Shown: positions 26,670 through 35,968 of the stretch, one piece after another | Numbering within the stretch: position 1 is the first letter of the stretch | How the letters are laid out: every line of letters starts with the position of its first letter | Assembly (NCBI GenBank): GCA_002482645.1 | Contig: DLGJ01000008.1 | Location: forward strand, 372,001 to 436,000 | Length of the DNA: 64,000 bases | Reading direction: 5' to 3' | From: Hyphomicrobiaceae bacterium UBA7697 | Lineage (GTDB): Bacteria; Pseudomonadota; Alphaproteobacteria; Rhizobiales; Methyloligellaceae | Notes under the pieces: generated by a model | Databases searched by the model: none | What the model saw: the letters and a program-made list of their open reading frames with translations, nothing else | Told to the model about the DNA's origin: nothing | Position numbers and translations under genes: made by a program

Positions 26670-27842
26670 ATGCATCTCATTACAACGACGGAAGATCTGA
26701 AAGCCGCCTGTGCCGATCTTGCCAAGGCACCGTTCATCGCGGTCGATACCGAATTCATGCGCGAGCAGACCTTCTGGCCGCGCCTGTGTCTCATTCAGAT
26801 CGCCGGCGGCGACACCGAGATTCTGGTCGACAATTTGGCGCCCGCCATCGATCTCGCGCCCTTCTTCGACCTGATGGTCAACGAGAACGTCCTCAAGGTC
26901 TTCCATTCGGCGCGCCAAGACATTGAAATCGTTCATCATATGGCGGGCGTCGTACCGCATCCGATCTTCGACACCCAAGTCGCGGCAATGGTGTGCGGCT
27001 TCGGCGAGGCGGTCAGCTACGCCATGCTGGTGAAGCGCCTGCTCAGCCGAAATCTCGATAAGAGTTCCCGGTTCACCGATTGGAGCCGGCGCCCGCTGTC
27101 CGAACGCCAGCTCACCTATGCGCTGGGCGACGTCACCCATCTCCGCGATCTCTACCCAAAGCTCCGCACCCAGCTCGACAAATCGGAGCGTGCCAGCTGG
27201 CTCAACGAGGAGATGGGGGTCCTGACCGATCCCGCCACATACGAGCTTCATCCGGAGCACGCCTGGCGGCGGCTCAAGATGCGGATCAAGACGCAGAAGG
27301 CGCTCGGCGTCCTCATGGAACTCGCCGCCTGGCGCGAACGCGAAGCCCAATCGCAAGACGTGCCCCGCTCGCGCGTCCTCAAGGACGAAGCGCTTTACGA
27401 CATTGCCGGCCAAGCCCCCCGGACGCTGGACGACCTCGGCGCCCTGCGGTCCTTGCATAACGGCTTCGCCCGCTCGCCGCGCGGCCGCGCCGTACTGGAC
27501 GCCGTCCAGCGCGGCCTGGAACGCGACCCGGAGACGGTCCCGCCGCTTCGGCGCGGCGAGCCCATGCCGCCGGAGGCGCAGGCCGTCATGGATCTCTTGC
27601 GGGTTCTGTTGAAGGCGACCGCCGGCCGCAATGGCGTGGCGCCGAAGCTCATCGCCACGACCGACGAACTCGAGCAGATCGCCCGCTCGAACGATGCCGA
27701 TACGCCGGCCTTGCGCGGCTGGCGCCGGAAGCTGTTCGGCGAGGATGCGCTGGCGCTCAAGCGCGGCGAACTGTCGCTCACCATCCGCAAGGGCGCCGTC
27801 TTGGTCCTACCGGCGGAAGAACCAGAAGACCGCTCCGAGTAG
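26670..27842 (+). CDS. rnd: Ribonuclease D
   Basis: The 390-residue 3'-5' exoribonuclease trims tRNA precursors and other structured RNAs in the cytoplasm. The DEDDy exonuclease motifs are visible: FIAVDTEFMRE near residue 23 (Exo I), VFHSARQDIEIV near 80 (Exo II) and the LTYALGDVTHL segment near 150 (Exo III with Tyr and Asp). Two HRDC domains follow (about residues 210-290 and 300-380). The ATG at 26670 begins the family's MHLITTTEDL start; the frame is open upstream but is low-complexity. It overlaps the convergent DUF2905 gene by 36 bp. Confidence 0.9.
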   Translation: MHLITTTEDLKAACADLAKAPFIAVDTEFMREQTFWPRLCLIQIAGGDTEILVDNLAPAIDLAPFFDLMVNENVLKVFHSARQDIEIVHHMAGVVPHPIFDTQVAAMVCGFGEAVSYAMLVKRLLSRNLDKSSRFTDWSRRPLSERQLTYALGDVTHLRDLYPKLRTQLDKSERASWLNEEMGVLTDPATYELHPEHAWRRLKMRIKTQKALGVLMELAAWREREAQSQDVPRSRVLKDEALYDIAGQAPRTLDDLGALRSLHNGFARSPRGRAVLDAVQRGLERDPETVPPLRRGEPMPPEAQAVMDLLRVLLKATAGRNGVAPKLIATTDELEQIARSNDADTPALRGWRRKLFGEDALALKRGELSLTIRKGAVLVLPAEEPEDRSE

Positions 27843-28004
27843 AGCGGCCACGATCAGGCCCGTGGTGAACGGCACGTAGAAGTAAAAGCTGCCGAGGTCC
27901 ACCACGATGTCTCCCGGCAAGCGGCCCAAGCCGTACTGCACGCTCGCCATGGTGAGCAGTATCACCAGTAGGACATAGAAAACGATCACGCCGGGAGAGC
28001 GCAT
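27807..28004 (-). CDS. DUF2905 family small membrane protein
   Basis: The 65-residue product has two membrane helices (VIVFYVLLVILLTMASV and FTTGLIVAALLGAVFWFF) separated by the diagnostic GLGRLPGDI-V-LG-FYFYVP segment of the DUF2905 family. Function is unknown; the family is broadly conserved in bacteria, often near Holliday-junction or chaperone genes. Here it follows cbpM by two bases on the same strand, so it is probably co-transcribed with the cbpA-cbpM pair. Its 3' end overlaps rnd. Confidence 0.8.
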   Translation of the reverse strand: MRSPGVIVFYVLLVILLTMASVQYGLGRLPGDIVVDLGSFYFYVPFTTGLIVAALLGAVFWFFRR

Positions 28005-28006
28005 GT

Positions 28007-28333
28007 CTATCGGCGGCGGCGCTGCGCGATGCGCAAGCGCACCGTGGTCCGCGTCTCGGCCGGCAATTCCTCGATCGCCTCGACAAACCCTTGCAGTTCG
28101 GCGCGAAGCCCGTGGATCTGGTCGATGAGGCTGAGAAGTACCGGCACGTCCTCCTGATCGAAGCCCAACTCGTCCTCGAGATTGCAGATCAACGCGGCAC
28201 GCGCGAGATCGGCCTCGGAATAGGCCGGTTGCGTGTCGGTCTCCGGCTTGATGAAACCTTCCGAAACGAATACGCGGAGCCGCGTCACCGTGAGGCGCGA
28301 GACGCGGGCGACAACGTCCTCTTCGGTCAGCAT
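28007..28333 (-). CDS. cbpM: Chaperone modulator CbpM-like (MerR-type helix-turn-helix)
   Basis: The 108-residue protein starts MLTEEDVVARVSRLTVTRL, a MerR-like helix-turn-helix of CbpM, followed by a coiled region (EDVPVLLSLIDQIHGLRAEL). CbpM binds the J-domain of CbpA and limits its co-chaperone activity. The start overlaps the stop codon of the DnaJ-like gene by one base (TGATG), showing translational coupling and confirming the start at 28333. The longer upstream frame would overlap cbpA and is rejected. Confidence 0.8.
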   Translation of the reverse strand: MLTEEDVVARVSRLTVTRLRVFVSEGFIKPETDTQPAYSEADLARAALICNLEDELGFDQEDVPVLLSLIDQIHGLRAELQGFVEAIEELPAETRTTVRLRIAQRRRR

Positions 28334-29268
28334 CACACCTGCTCCTTCAATTTCCGCCGCGGATCGTAACCGTGGGTCTGCTTCCACTCCTCGATGAACC
28401 GCTTCAGATCCTCGTCGATCGTCTCGGGCATCACCACGTCGAGCTTCACCAGTTGGTCGCCCTTGCCCTTCACGCCGCGCCCCTTAAGGCGCAGCGTCTG
28501 CCCCGAATTCGCTCCCGGCGGCACCGTCATGGCCACACGCCCGCCGATGGTCGGGATTTCGACCTTGCCGCCGAGCACCGCCTCGTCGAGGCTGATCGGC
28601 AGCTCGATCGCGATGTCGTTGCCCTCGCGCTTGAACACCGGATGCGGCTTCACGCCGATCTCGACCAGCGCGTCTCCGGGCTGTCCCTCTCCGAGACCCG
28701 GATGCCCCTTGCCCTTCAGCCGCAGCACCTGGCCTTCGCTGACACCCGGCGGGATGGTCACGTCGAGCGTGCTTCCGTCGGGCAGCGTGATGCGCGTCTT
28801 GGTTCCATTCACCGCATCCATGAAGCCGATATCGAGATGATACTGAGCATCCTGGCCGGGCATGGAGAAGCGCGCGCCGCCGCGCGATCCCCGGCCCTGC
28901 GCTCCCGCGCGGCCGCCCGCGCCGAAAATGTCGCCGAAGAGATCGCTGAATTCGCCCATGTCTTCATAGCCCGCGGAGGAGCGGTAGCGCGTGCCGCCGG
29001 GGCCGCCCGCATATTCGCGGTAATACTGCGCCTCGGGCCGCTCCTGCCCGCTCGCGTCGATCTCGCCCCGGTCGTACTTCCCGCGCTTCTCCCCGTCGTT
29101 CAGGATCGCGTAGGCGGAGGACACCTGCTTGAACTTTTCCTCGGCCTCCTTGTCTCCTGGATTGAGGTCCGGATGCAGCTTCTTCGCGAGCTTGCGGTAG
29201 GCCTTGGTGATTTCATCGGCGCTTGCGGACTTCGCAACGCCTAAAACTGAATAGAGATCCTCTGCCAT
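28333..29268 (-). CDS. cbpA: DnaJ-type co-chaperone CbpA
   Basis: The 311-residue product lacks the zinc-finger region of DnaJ and has the CbpA layout. The J-domain (residues 4-70) carries the essential HPD in KKLHPDLNPG. A Gly/Arg-rich linker (GDIFGAGGRAGAQGRGS) follows, then two C-terminal substrate-binding sandwiches (ITLPDGSTLDVTIPPG, IPTIGGRVAMTVPPGANSG) and a dimerisation end. It stimulates DnaK ATPase on nucleoid or stress substrates. CbpM is translationally coupled downstream. Confidence 0.85.
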   Translation of the reverse strand: MAEDLYSVLGVAKSASADEITKAYRKLAKKLHPDLNPGDKEAEEKFKQVSSAYAILNDGEKRGKYDRGEIDASGQERPEAQYYREYAGGPGGTRYRSSAGYEDMGEFSDLFGDIFGAGGRAGAQGRGSRGGARFSMPGQDAQYHLDIGFMDAVNGTKTRITLPDGSTLDVTIPPGVSEGQVLRLKGKGHPGLGEGQPGDALVEIGVKPHPVFKREGNDIAIELPISLDEAVLGGKVEIPTIGGRVAMTVPPGANSGQTLRLKGRGVKGKGDQLVKLDVVMPETIDEDLKRFIEEWKQTHGYDPRRKLKEQV

Positions 29269-29312
29269 CGGTATCTTGGGTCCGGGCCGGTCTTCCGGCT
29301 TGAGTGCTGTCG

Positions 29313-29340
29313 AAAAAAACTGCGCCCGAAGCGTTCGGGC
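29313..29340 (-). terminator. Intrinsic terminator after ppx
   Basis: Read on the minus strand, a perfect 7-bp stem GCCCGAA/TTCGGGC with loop CGC is followed after four bases by seven T residues. It lies about 100 bp beyond the ppx stop and before cbpA, so it should end the ppk1-ppx transcript. Confidence 0.55.
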
Positions 29341-29436
29341 TCATGGATTGGCGGCCGCTTGTGCCTTCGCTGCTGGGGATTTAGGGATCGCTCCTTGGTT
29401 CAGCAAGTTTGCCGGTGACGGCGGCCATGATCGCGC

Positions 29437-30954
29437 TCAACTCGCCGCGAGCTGAAACGAGGTGCCAATCCGAATCTCCGGCTCGCGGTCCAGGAGATTC
29501 GCCAGCGTCTTGAACCGGCGGCTGACACGCTCGCCTTCAAGATCGGCATAAGGCTCCGGAAGCGTCCAGACAAGACGATCGCCTTCGTAGGCGAGCGGCG
29601 TATGAGGCAGCACGCCGGGCATCGCCGCGGCGACCATATGAGCCACACGGAACGCCGCCCCAAGGATCTTGGCGCGTTTCAGCGCATCTTTGTCGACGAG
29701 CTCGACCAGGCTTCGGCTCAACTCGTCGTTCACCACGCCTTCGTTCCGGTAATACGCGGTCAACGCCAGAAAGGCGCGCCCAGGATGGTCGACGCCAACC
29801 AAATCGCCATGCGCGACAAGGTTGAGACTTTGGGCGCCGCGATAGTCCGGATGCGCGCGCCAGCCAATATCGGACAGAAGACAGGCGGCGTGGCGCAGCC
29901 GGGTCTGCTCAGGGGTTTCGACCGGCCCCGGCACACGGAACAGACTATCCGTCCATGTCAGCAGTTCGCCGGCGTTCTCGACGGAACGCGAGCGCTGTTC
30001 CGCAAGCATGGAACACGCCTCGATCAGCGGGTCCTTGGCCCGCTCGTGGGCACTCAGCAGGCTGTATAGCAAACCTTCGCGAATGCCGAAGGCGGAAACG
30101 ACGATGGATCGCGGTTTCATCTGCTTGATAAGCCGCTCGAGCACCAGCGCGCCGTATGGCAGGGTTTCCCGCCGCGCACTGGAGATGTCCCGCAAACCGG
30201 GCGTGTCGTCGGGCAATCCCGAACTCACCGCCCCGGCGAATTTCAGTGCCGCCTGCCCGTCGATCCGGTAGTTGTGCATGACGCGCAACGGATAGTCCGT
30301 CTGCGCCATATGCAGCCGCGCGAGGGCCCGCCAGGTGCCGCCAATCGCATAGAAGTCGCGTCCGCGTCCCTTCTCCAGCCAATCGACCTTGGCGAACTCC
30401 GCATCGATGATCTCGCGCGCCTTTTTGCGGTTGCCGCCGGACGCGTCTATCAGGCGCAAGCCGCCGAGCGGCAAGGTCAGCGCGTTGGAGAGACGGCCGC
30501 CGCGAACGTCCACCAGTTCCAGGCTGCCGCCGCCGAGATCGCCGACGAATCCGTCTGCGGCGTAAATCCCGGAGATGACGCCCAGCGCCGCCAACTCCGC
30601 TTCTATGGTGCCGGACAGCAGCGTGACCTTTTGGCCGATGATCTGTTCGGCCTTGGCGATGAAATCGGGCCCGTTCGCCGCCTCGCGCGCGGCCGCCGTG
30701 GCGATCACCTCGGTCCGTTGCACCTGCAACTGATCGATCAACGCGCGAAAACGCCGAAGCGCCCGCAACGCGCGCGCGACGCCGTCCGCGTCGAGGCTGC
30801 CCGTGGTCGCGATGGACCGCCCAAGCCCGCACAGAACCTTCTCGTTGAACAGCGGTGCGGGTGCGTGTGTGGCGCCGTCGTAAACGATCAGCCGCACCGA
30901 GTTGGATCCGATGTCGATGACCGCGACTGGCGCCCGTTTTCTCCTCCCAGCCAT
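29437..30954 (-). CDS. ppx: Ppx/GppA-type exopolyphosphatase
   Basis: The 505-residue enzyme hydrolyses polyphosphate or pppGpp. Both phosphate-binding loops of the actin-like ATPase fold are present: VAVIDIGSNSVRLIVYD near residue 10 and FVGDLGGGSLELV near 145, together with conserved catalytic Glu in LLSGTIEAELA. A C-terminal HD-like helical region runs from about residue 310 (RHAACLLSDIGWRAHPDYRG). It follows ppk1 by nine bases on the same strand; the pair makes and breaks polyphosphate. Whether it acts on polyphosphate or pppGpp cannot be decided from sequence. Confidence 0.9.
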   Translation of the reverse strand: MAGRRKRAPVAVIDIGSNSVRLIVYDGATHAPAPLFNEKVLCGLGRSIATTGSLDADGVARALRALRRFRALIDQLQVQRTEVIATAAAREAANGPDFIAKAEQIIGQKVTLLSGTIEAELAALGVISGIYAADGFVGDLGGGSLELVDVRGGRLSNALTLPLGGLRLIDASGGNRKKAREIIDAEFAKVDWLEKGRGRDFYAIGGTWRALARLHMAQTDYPLRVMHNYRIDGQAALKFAGAVSSGLPDDTPGLRDISSARRETLPYGALVLERLIKQMKPRSIVVSAFGIREGLLYSLLSAHERAKDPLIEACSMLAEQRSRSVENAGELLTWTDSLFRVPGPVETPEQTRLRHAACLLSDIGWRAHPDYRGAQSLNLVAHGDLVGVDHPGRAFLALTAYYRNEGVVNDELSRSLVELVDKDALKRAKILGAAFRVAHMVAAAMPGVLPHTPLAYEGDRLVWTLPEPYADLEGERVSRRFKTLANLLDREPEIRIGTSFQLAAS

Positions 30955-30963
30955 GCGGAGAGA

Positions 30964-33144
30964 CTAGAGGCTCTCCACAACCCGCGTAAAGCGCGGAGGC
31001 ATATTTTCCGGCAAAGAAGTTCCCCTTCCAGACAGGCTCGGATTGGTCATGAAATAATTCTGGGCGCTAAATGGCTCCTGGCCTTCCTCGACACCGATGC
31101 GCACCGAGTTCCCATCGGGCAGAACGCGCCAGCTCTGGAGATTGTCCTTCAAGTTGGCGACCATGATCTGATCGAGAATCTGCTCGTGAACGGTCGCGTT
31201 CTTGATGGGCGTCATCGCCTCGACGCGGCGGTTGAGGTTACGCTGCATCATATCGGCGGAACTGATATAGACCGCCGCCTTGCGATGCGGCAGCCCGTGA
31301 CCGGCGCCGAAACAATAGATGCGCGAGTGCTCCAGGAAACGGCCGACGATGCTCTTCACGTGGATATTCTCCGAAAGTCCGGGCACGCCGGGCCGGAGGC
31401 AACAAATGCCACGGCAGACGAGGTCGATGTCGACGCCGGCTTGGCTGGCCTCGTAAAGCGCATCGATGATCTCCGGATCGACGATGGAGTTCATCTTCAT
31501 CCAGATCGCCGCGGGGCGTCCGGCTTTGGCGTGATACATCTCCTCGCGGATGTGATCGAGGATGCGTGCCCGGATGCCGCCGGGCGAAACCGCCATGGCC
31601 TCGAGCTCCGCAGGCTCGGCGTAACCGGTCACGTAGTTGAAGATGCGCGACAGATCGTTGCCGATCGACCGGTCGGCCGTGAAATACGACAGGTCCGTGT
31701 AAATCTTCGCCGTGACCGAATGATAATTGCCGGTGCCGACATGACAGTAGGTGGCAAGCTGACCGCGTTCGCGGCGGACGATGAGGCTCAGCTTGGCGTG
31801 GGTCTTGAGCTCGATAAAGCCGTACACGACCTGGACACCGGCGCTTTCCAAATCGCGGGCCCATTTGATGTTGGCCTCTTCGTCGAACCGGGCTTTCAGC
31901 TCGATCACCGCGGTGACCGACTTGCCCGCATCGGCGGCCTCCTTCAGCGCCTCGATGATGGGCGAGGTCTTGCTCGTCCGGTAGAGCGTCCATTTGATCG
32001 CCACCACGTCGGGATCGGCGGCGGCCTGCTTCAGGAACTGGAGCACGACATCGAAGGATTCGTACGGGTGATGCACCACGATGTCCTTCTTGGCGATGGC
32101 CGCGAAGCAATCGCCGTGGTGTTCGCGGATGCGCTCGGGAAACCGGCTGACATAGGGCTGGAACTTCAGATCCGGCCGGTCGGCCACGATGAGCTGATCG
32201 GTGTCCACGAGCCCGATCAGGCCCTTCTGCACGAAGCTCTCTTGCTCCGTCACCTTGAGTTCCTGCATGACGAAGCGCTGGAGCCGCGAAGGCATGGTCG
32301 CTTCCATCTCGAGACGGATCACCGAACCGCGCTTCCGGCGCTTCAGTGCCGATTCGAACACGCGGACGAGATCTTCCGCCTCTTCCTGGACCTCGATGTC
32401 GCTGTCGCGCACGACGCGGAACGCGCCTTGGCTGCGTACCCGGTAGCCGGGAAACAGCCGCGACACGAAGATGCCGACGACCGTTTCCAGCCGGATGAAG
32501 CGAATACCGGCGTTCTCGTCGGCGCCTTGCGGCAACCGGATGAAACGGTCGAGCTGGGATGGGATCGGCAGCAGGGCGTGCATGGTGCGGAACGATCCTT
32601 CGCGCACCAGTTCGAGCCCGAGGGTGAAGCCGAAATTCGGGATGAACGGGAACGGATGGGCCGGGTCGACCGCAATCGGCGTCAGCACCGGGAAAATGTG
32701 GCCGAGGAAATGATCTTCCAGCCAGTCGCGCTCCAGATCCGTCAACTGGTCGGCGCGGAGCACATGAATCCCGACTTCGCCGAGCAGCGCCTCCAGCGTC
32801 ACCCAGCTTTCCTGCTGATGGGCGGTCAGATCGGCGACGGCATGGTTGATCCGGTCGAGTTGCTGCGCGGGCGTCAGGCCGTCCTGGCTCGGAGTCTCGA
32901 TCCCGGCGACCATCTGCGCCCGGAGACCGGCGACACGAACCATGTAGAACTCGTCGAGATTATTGGCCGAGATCGACAGAAAGCGAAGGCGCTCGAGCAA
33001 AGGATGGCGTTCGTTCTCGGCCTCTTCCATGACCCGCTTATTGAAGTTGAGCCAGGACAGCTCGCGGTTGAAATAGCGGCTCGGTCCAAAGTCCGCGATT
33101 CGGGCAGCCGCACTTTCCGGCTCCATCTTTTCCGGCACGTTCAT
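30964..33144 (-). CDS. ppk1: Polyphosphate kinase 1
   Basis: The 726-residue enzyme polymerises ATP gamma-phosphate into polyphosphate at the membrane. The N-domain (SRYFNRELSWLNFNKRV), the H-domain, and the two PLD-like catalytic domains are complete. The phospho-acceptor His lies in ELKTHAKLSLIVRR and the second conserved His in FGAGHGLPHRKAAVYISSADMM. ATG 33144 is preferred to the first in-frame start at 33198 because AAGAGGA lies seven bases before it. It is the first gene of ppk1-ppx. Confidence 0.95.
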   Translation of the reverse strand: MNVPEKMEPESAAARIADFGPSRYFNRELSWLNFNKRVMEEAENERHPLLERLRFLSISANNLDEFYMVRVAGLRAQMVAGIETPSQDGLTPAQQLDRINHAVADLTAHQQESWVTLEALLGEVGIHVLRADQLTDLERDWLEDHFLGHIFPVLTPIAVDPAHPFPFIPNFGFTLGLELVREGSFRTMHALLPIPSQLDRFIRLPQGADENAGIRFIRLETVVGIFVSRLFPGYRVRSQGAFRVVRDSDIEVQEEAEDLVRVFESALKRRKRGSVIRLEMEATMPSRLQRFVMQELKVTEQESFVQKGLIGLVDTDQLIVADRPDLKFQPYVSRFPERIREHHGDCFAAIAKKDIVVHHPYESFDVVLQFLKQAAADPDVVAIKWTLYRTSKTSPIIEALKEAADAGKSVTAVIELKARFDEEANIKWARDLESAGVQVVYGFIELKTHAKLSLIVRRERGQLATYCHVGTGNYHSVTAKIYTDLSYFTADRSIGNDLSRIFNYVTGYAEPAELEAMAVSPGGIRARILDHIREEMYHAKAGRPAAIWMKMNSIVDPEIIDALYEASQAGVDIDLVCRGICCLRPGVPGLSENIHVKSIVGRFLEHSRIYCFGAGHGLPHRKAAVYISSADMMQRNLNRRVEAMTPIKNATVHEQILDQIMVANLKDNLQSWRVLPDGNSVRIGVEEGQEPFSAQNYFMTNPSLSGRGTSLPENMPPRFTRVVESL

Positions 33145-33260
33145 CGATATCCTCTTGAAACAAGACGCTTTGAGCGCCTCGCGGTCCCTGTCCAGCAAAG
33201 CCGCGATCTTACGCCGGTAAGTGTATCACTAGCGTAACGAAAAACGTCAAATGCGGTCGG

Positions 33261-33938
33261 CTATTCCATCGTCGCGGCCCGTTCGAGCGCTTCCGCCACC
33301 AGCTGACGGCTGATTTTGCGGCCAGACCGAAGCGCGGCGCGATCGACGGCATCGACCGCGGCGGCGGCGGCCTCCAGCGAGCGGTCGATCCGCAGGGCCA
33401 GGAATTCGAGCACTTTCGGCTCGATGGTGAGTTGGCGGTCCGAGAAATGCTTGAGCATGACCGTGCGCAACAGCGCCTCGTCCGGCAGGCCGATCTCGGT
33501 CACGGGCACGGCGCTGAGGCGCGAAACGAGGTCCGGTAAGGCGAAAGGCCAGCGATTGGGACCTGTCCGCGCGGTCAAAAGTACCGAGAAGCCCTTTTCG
33601 CGGGCGAGGTTCAGGAGGTGGAACAGGGTGTTCTCGTCGAAACCGGCCCTGTCGGCATCCTCCACGGCGATACAGGCACCGGGCGCCTGCGCATCGAGCC
33701 AGGGAAGGCCGGGCGTCGCCGGGTCGAGCATTCGGGCACCGGACCCTTCCTGCCACACCCGCACGAGATGCGTCTTTCCGCTCGCGGGCGGCCCCACGAG
33801 CACTTGCACCGGGCCGGGCCAGTCGGGCCACGCATCGATCAGCCTCACCGCGGCGAGATTGCATTCGCTGACCAGAAAGTCTTCGGCGCCAAGCGCCGCC
33901 CGGTGCGGCAGGTCGAACGCGAGCTGACCGGGGCTCAC
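33261..33938 (-). CDS. hdaA: HdaA-like DnaA-related replication regulator
   Basis: The 225-residue protein is an AAA+ domain alone, as in HdaA/Hda, which promotes ATP hydrolysis by DnaA bound to the replisome clamp and prevents over-initiation. The start QLAFDLPHRAAL contains the clamp-binding QxxFDL-type motif. Walker A is VGPPASGKTHLVR, Walker B is IAVEDADRA (degenerate), and the sensor region is LLTARTGPNRWPF. No DNA-binding domain is present. GTG start at 33938 overlaps the stop of the upstream phosphatidyltransferase by four bases, so the two are coupled. Confidence 0.85.
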   Translation of the reverse strand: MSPGQLAFDLPHRAALGAEDFLVSECNLAAVRLIDAWPDWPGPVQVLVGPPASGKTHLVRVWQEGSGARMLDPATPGLPWLDAQAPGACIAVEDADRAGFDENTLFHLLNLAREKGFSVLLTARTGPNRWPFALPDLVSRLSAVPVTEIGLPDEALLRTVMLKHFSDRQLTIEPKVLEFLALRIDRSLEAAAAAVDAVDRAALRSGRKISRQLVAEALERAATME

Positions 33939-34546
33939 GGCGTCTGGACCTCCGACCGGGAGGCGCGTTTCTCACGGCTCCTCCTGCGGCGCTGCGGCTC
34001 CGGAGGCGCGGGTTCGTAACTCATCATGTGTCGCAGCCAGCCCCAGAAATACGCGATCGCCGACAAAATGGTGAGGCCCCCCGTTACCCAGATCAAGACA
34101 TTGACGACGCCGTCCAAGCCGAGGCCGAGACCGAGCTTCGCGAGGGCGAGACCGGCCAACGAGATTTGAGCGAAGGTGTTGACCTTGCTGACCACGAGCG
34201 GCTTCACCTTGACCGGCCGCGACATCATCCAGGCCAGGACGACCGCGCCCACGATCAGCACGTCGCGGCTGACAACGGCGATGACGAGCCAGACCGGCAA
34301 ATGCCCGGCCGCCCCGAGGGCCACGTAAATCGAGACGAGCAGCGCCTTATCGGCGATGGGATCGAGATAGGCTCCGAGCTCGGTGCGCCAGCCATAGCGC
34401 TTGGCGAGATAGCCGTCGGCGGCGTCGGAAATCCCCGCAAGCATGAACACGACAAAAGCCGCGAAGAAATCCTGGTCGATAATCAGCCAAATCAACAGCG
34501 GCACGGAAACGATCCGGGCGAATGTCAGCGTGTTGGGGATATTCAC
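33935..34546 (-). CDS. CDP-alcohol phosphatidyltransferase family membrane enzyme
   Basis: The 203-residue protein begins MNIPNTLTFARIVSVPLLIW and has about six helices. It carries the full signature D-x2-D-G-x2-A-(R)-x8-G-x3-D-x3-D as DAADGYLAKRYGWRTELGAYLDPIADK. The family makes phosphatidylglycerophosphate or cardiolipin from CDP-diacylglycerol. Because most genomes carry several members, PgsA versus CMP-forming cardiolipin synthase cannot be settled here. The GTG start at 34546 has GGGAGGAG upstream. A basic tail (QRRRRSREKRAS) ends the protein. It overlaps hdaA. Confidence 0.85.
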   Translation of the reverse strand: MNIPNTLTFARIVSVPLLIWLIIDQDFFAAFVVFMLAGISDAADGYLAKRYGWRTELGAYLDPIADKALLVSIYVALGAAGHLPVWLVIAVVSRDVLIVGAVVLAWMMSRPVKVKPLVVSKVNTFAQISLAGLALAKLGLGLGLDGVVNVLIWVTGGLTILSAIAYFWGWLRHMMSYEPAPPEPQRRRRSREKRASRSEVQTP

Positions 34547-34663
34547 TGGCGCTCCTCCCGAGCGTCTTCGTGCGGTTGTCGTGTTTGGCCCGGAGACTAT
34601 CAGACTACGTCCCGCGCGCAGCGGAATTTCGGCAGACAAGGCGTCGCGCCGGCCGGCCGCTCC

Positions 34664-35830
34664 TTAGCGCGTGCGCAACACGAGCCTGCCGTCCCGTTCG
34701 TAAAGCGCGACGCCGTTCTGCGCGAGAAGCGCCTGCAACCTGTCCGCCGACCCGTCGAAGTCGAAGCTCACCGACGCCGCCCGCGCGCCCAAGGTCTCGA
34801 CCGCGAAATCGTTCAGCCCCGCGATGCGGTGAAGGCCGAAACGAATCCGCTGCCAATCTCTCACATCGCGGAACTCGACGATGGCGCCAACACGGCCGAG
34901 CGGCGCCCCGGCTCCTTCGGAACCATGGTCCGGGAAAAGCGCTCCACGCTGATCGATGGCGGCGGAGGCCTCGTCGACCGCCATATCGAGCCGCTGCTTC
35001 CAGCGTGTCTCGAGCGTCGCGAGAGCCCCTCGCGCGGCCTCGTCGAAAGTCTTGTCCAGGTCGTGGCGGTCGAAGGCACTCGTAACGACCGCATCGATCG
35101 GCCCCGCCGCGTCCTCCCCCGCGAGATGGGTCTTGAAGACGCCGCCGGCGGCCTCGCCGGCCGCGACGACCAGTCCCCCATAGCCATAGGCACTACGGAG
35201 CGTGGCGTACGCGCTCTCCTCGCCCGCTTGAAGATCCCTGACGGTTCGCGCGTCGAGATCCTCGCGCGGCGCAACGAGCGTCGCCGGGGCGACTCCATTG
35301 GCGAGGTCCAGCCGCTCCCATGCCTGCCGCCATCGAGCGCCCGCATCGTGCGCGACCCGGTCTCCTTGCAGCACGACCGGAAGGATCGAGATGCTCGAGG
35401 CCTGGTCCTCGCCGAAGGGGATGGACCGGCCGGCTAGAAACCGCCGCACCGCGTTGGGATCGAAACGGACATCCAGCACCGCCACATAGCGCGTGGCCGA
35501 TCCTTCTTCCTTGCCGATGGCGACTCCGGCGACGAGACCCTGAATCTCGTCATGAGAAAACGACTGTACGCGGGGCCGAGCGTGCGGCGGCACGAGCCGG
35601 TCGACGAGAATGTCCCAAGCGCGCATTTCCGCCTCGGCCATGCCTGTCTCCCGGGCCACCACCGCATCCTTCGCGGTGACGTCCACGGCCACCTTGGCCA
35701 CGTTGAAGAGGCTGGCGGCGGCGCAGGCCGTCACGCCCGCCAGCAACAGGACGCCGCTCAACGCAACACGACTCAATCTGACAAAAAATGGCGCCAACAA
35801 TCTGAAACCTTTGCCTGACTCCACCGCCAT
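34664..35830 (-). CDS. DUF2066 domain secreted protein
   Basis: The 388-residue product has an N-terminal hydrophobic segment (ALSGVLLLAGVTACAA) with a possible lipobox or signal cleavage and belongs to DUF2066: TAKDAVVARETGMAEAEMRAWDILVDRL, ATRYVAVLDVRFDP, and a C-terminal region with alternating strands. Function unknown; members occur in many alpha- and gammaproteobacteria beside purM, as here, where it is divergent from purM with a 140-bp gap. The start at 35830 is supported by GGGG six bases before it. Confidence 0.75.
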   Translation of the reverse strand: MAVESGKGFRLLAPFFVRLSRVALSGVLLLAGVTACAAASLFNVAKVAVDVTAKDAVVARETGMAEAEMRAWDILVDRLVPPHARPRVQSFSHDEIQGLVAGVAIGKEEGSATRYVAVLDVRFDPNAVRRFLAGRSIPFGEDQASSISILPVVLQGDRVAHDAGARWRQAWERLDLANGVAPATLVAPREDLDARTVRDLQAGEESAYATLRSAYGYGGLVVAAGEAAGGVFKTHLAGEDAAGPIDAVVTSAFDRHDLDKTFDEAARGALATLETRWKQRLDMAVDEASAAIDQRGALFPDHGSEGAGAPLGRVGAIVEFRDVRDWQRIRFGLHRIAGLNDFAVETLGARAASVSFDFDGSADRLQALLAQNGVALYERDGRLVLRTR

Positions 35831-35968
35831 CGAACGCCCCGCGATCCCGGCTCCTCTCACGCCATCCGAGGCCCGAAGGGCGCCGGTGGAGGCCGAATCC
35901 TTCTGTCTCAAGAGCTCTTGCCTGCCGCGCCCGCGCCTGCCAAGAGTGTTACGATAGAACGTTCGAGC

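Noticed and set aside
30274..33237. A 987-codon open frame opposite ppx and ppk1
   Set aside because: Both minus-strand genes have complete catalytic motifs; the plus frame is Arg/His/Asp-rich shadow text.
34028..35437. A 469-codon plus-strand frame over the phosphatidyltransferase and DUF2066 genes
   Set aside because: Antisense shadow of two genes with clear motifs and good ribosome-binding sites.
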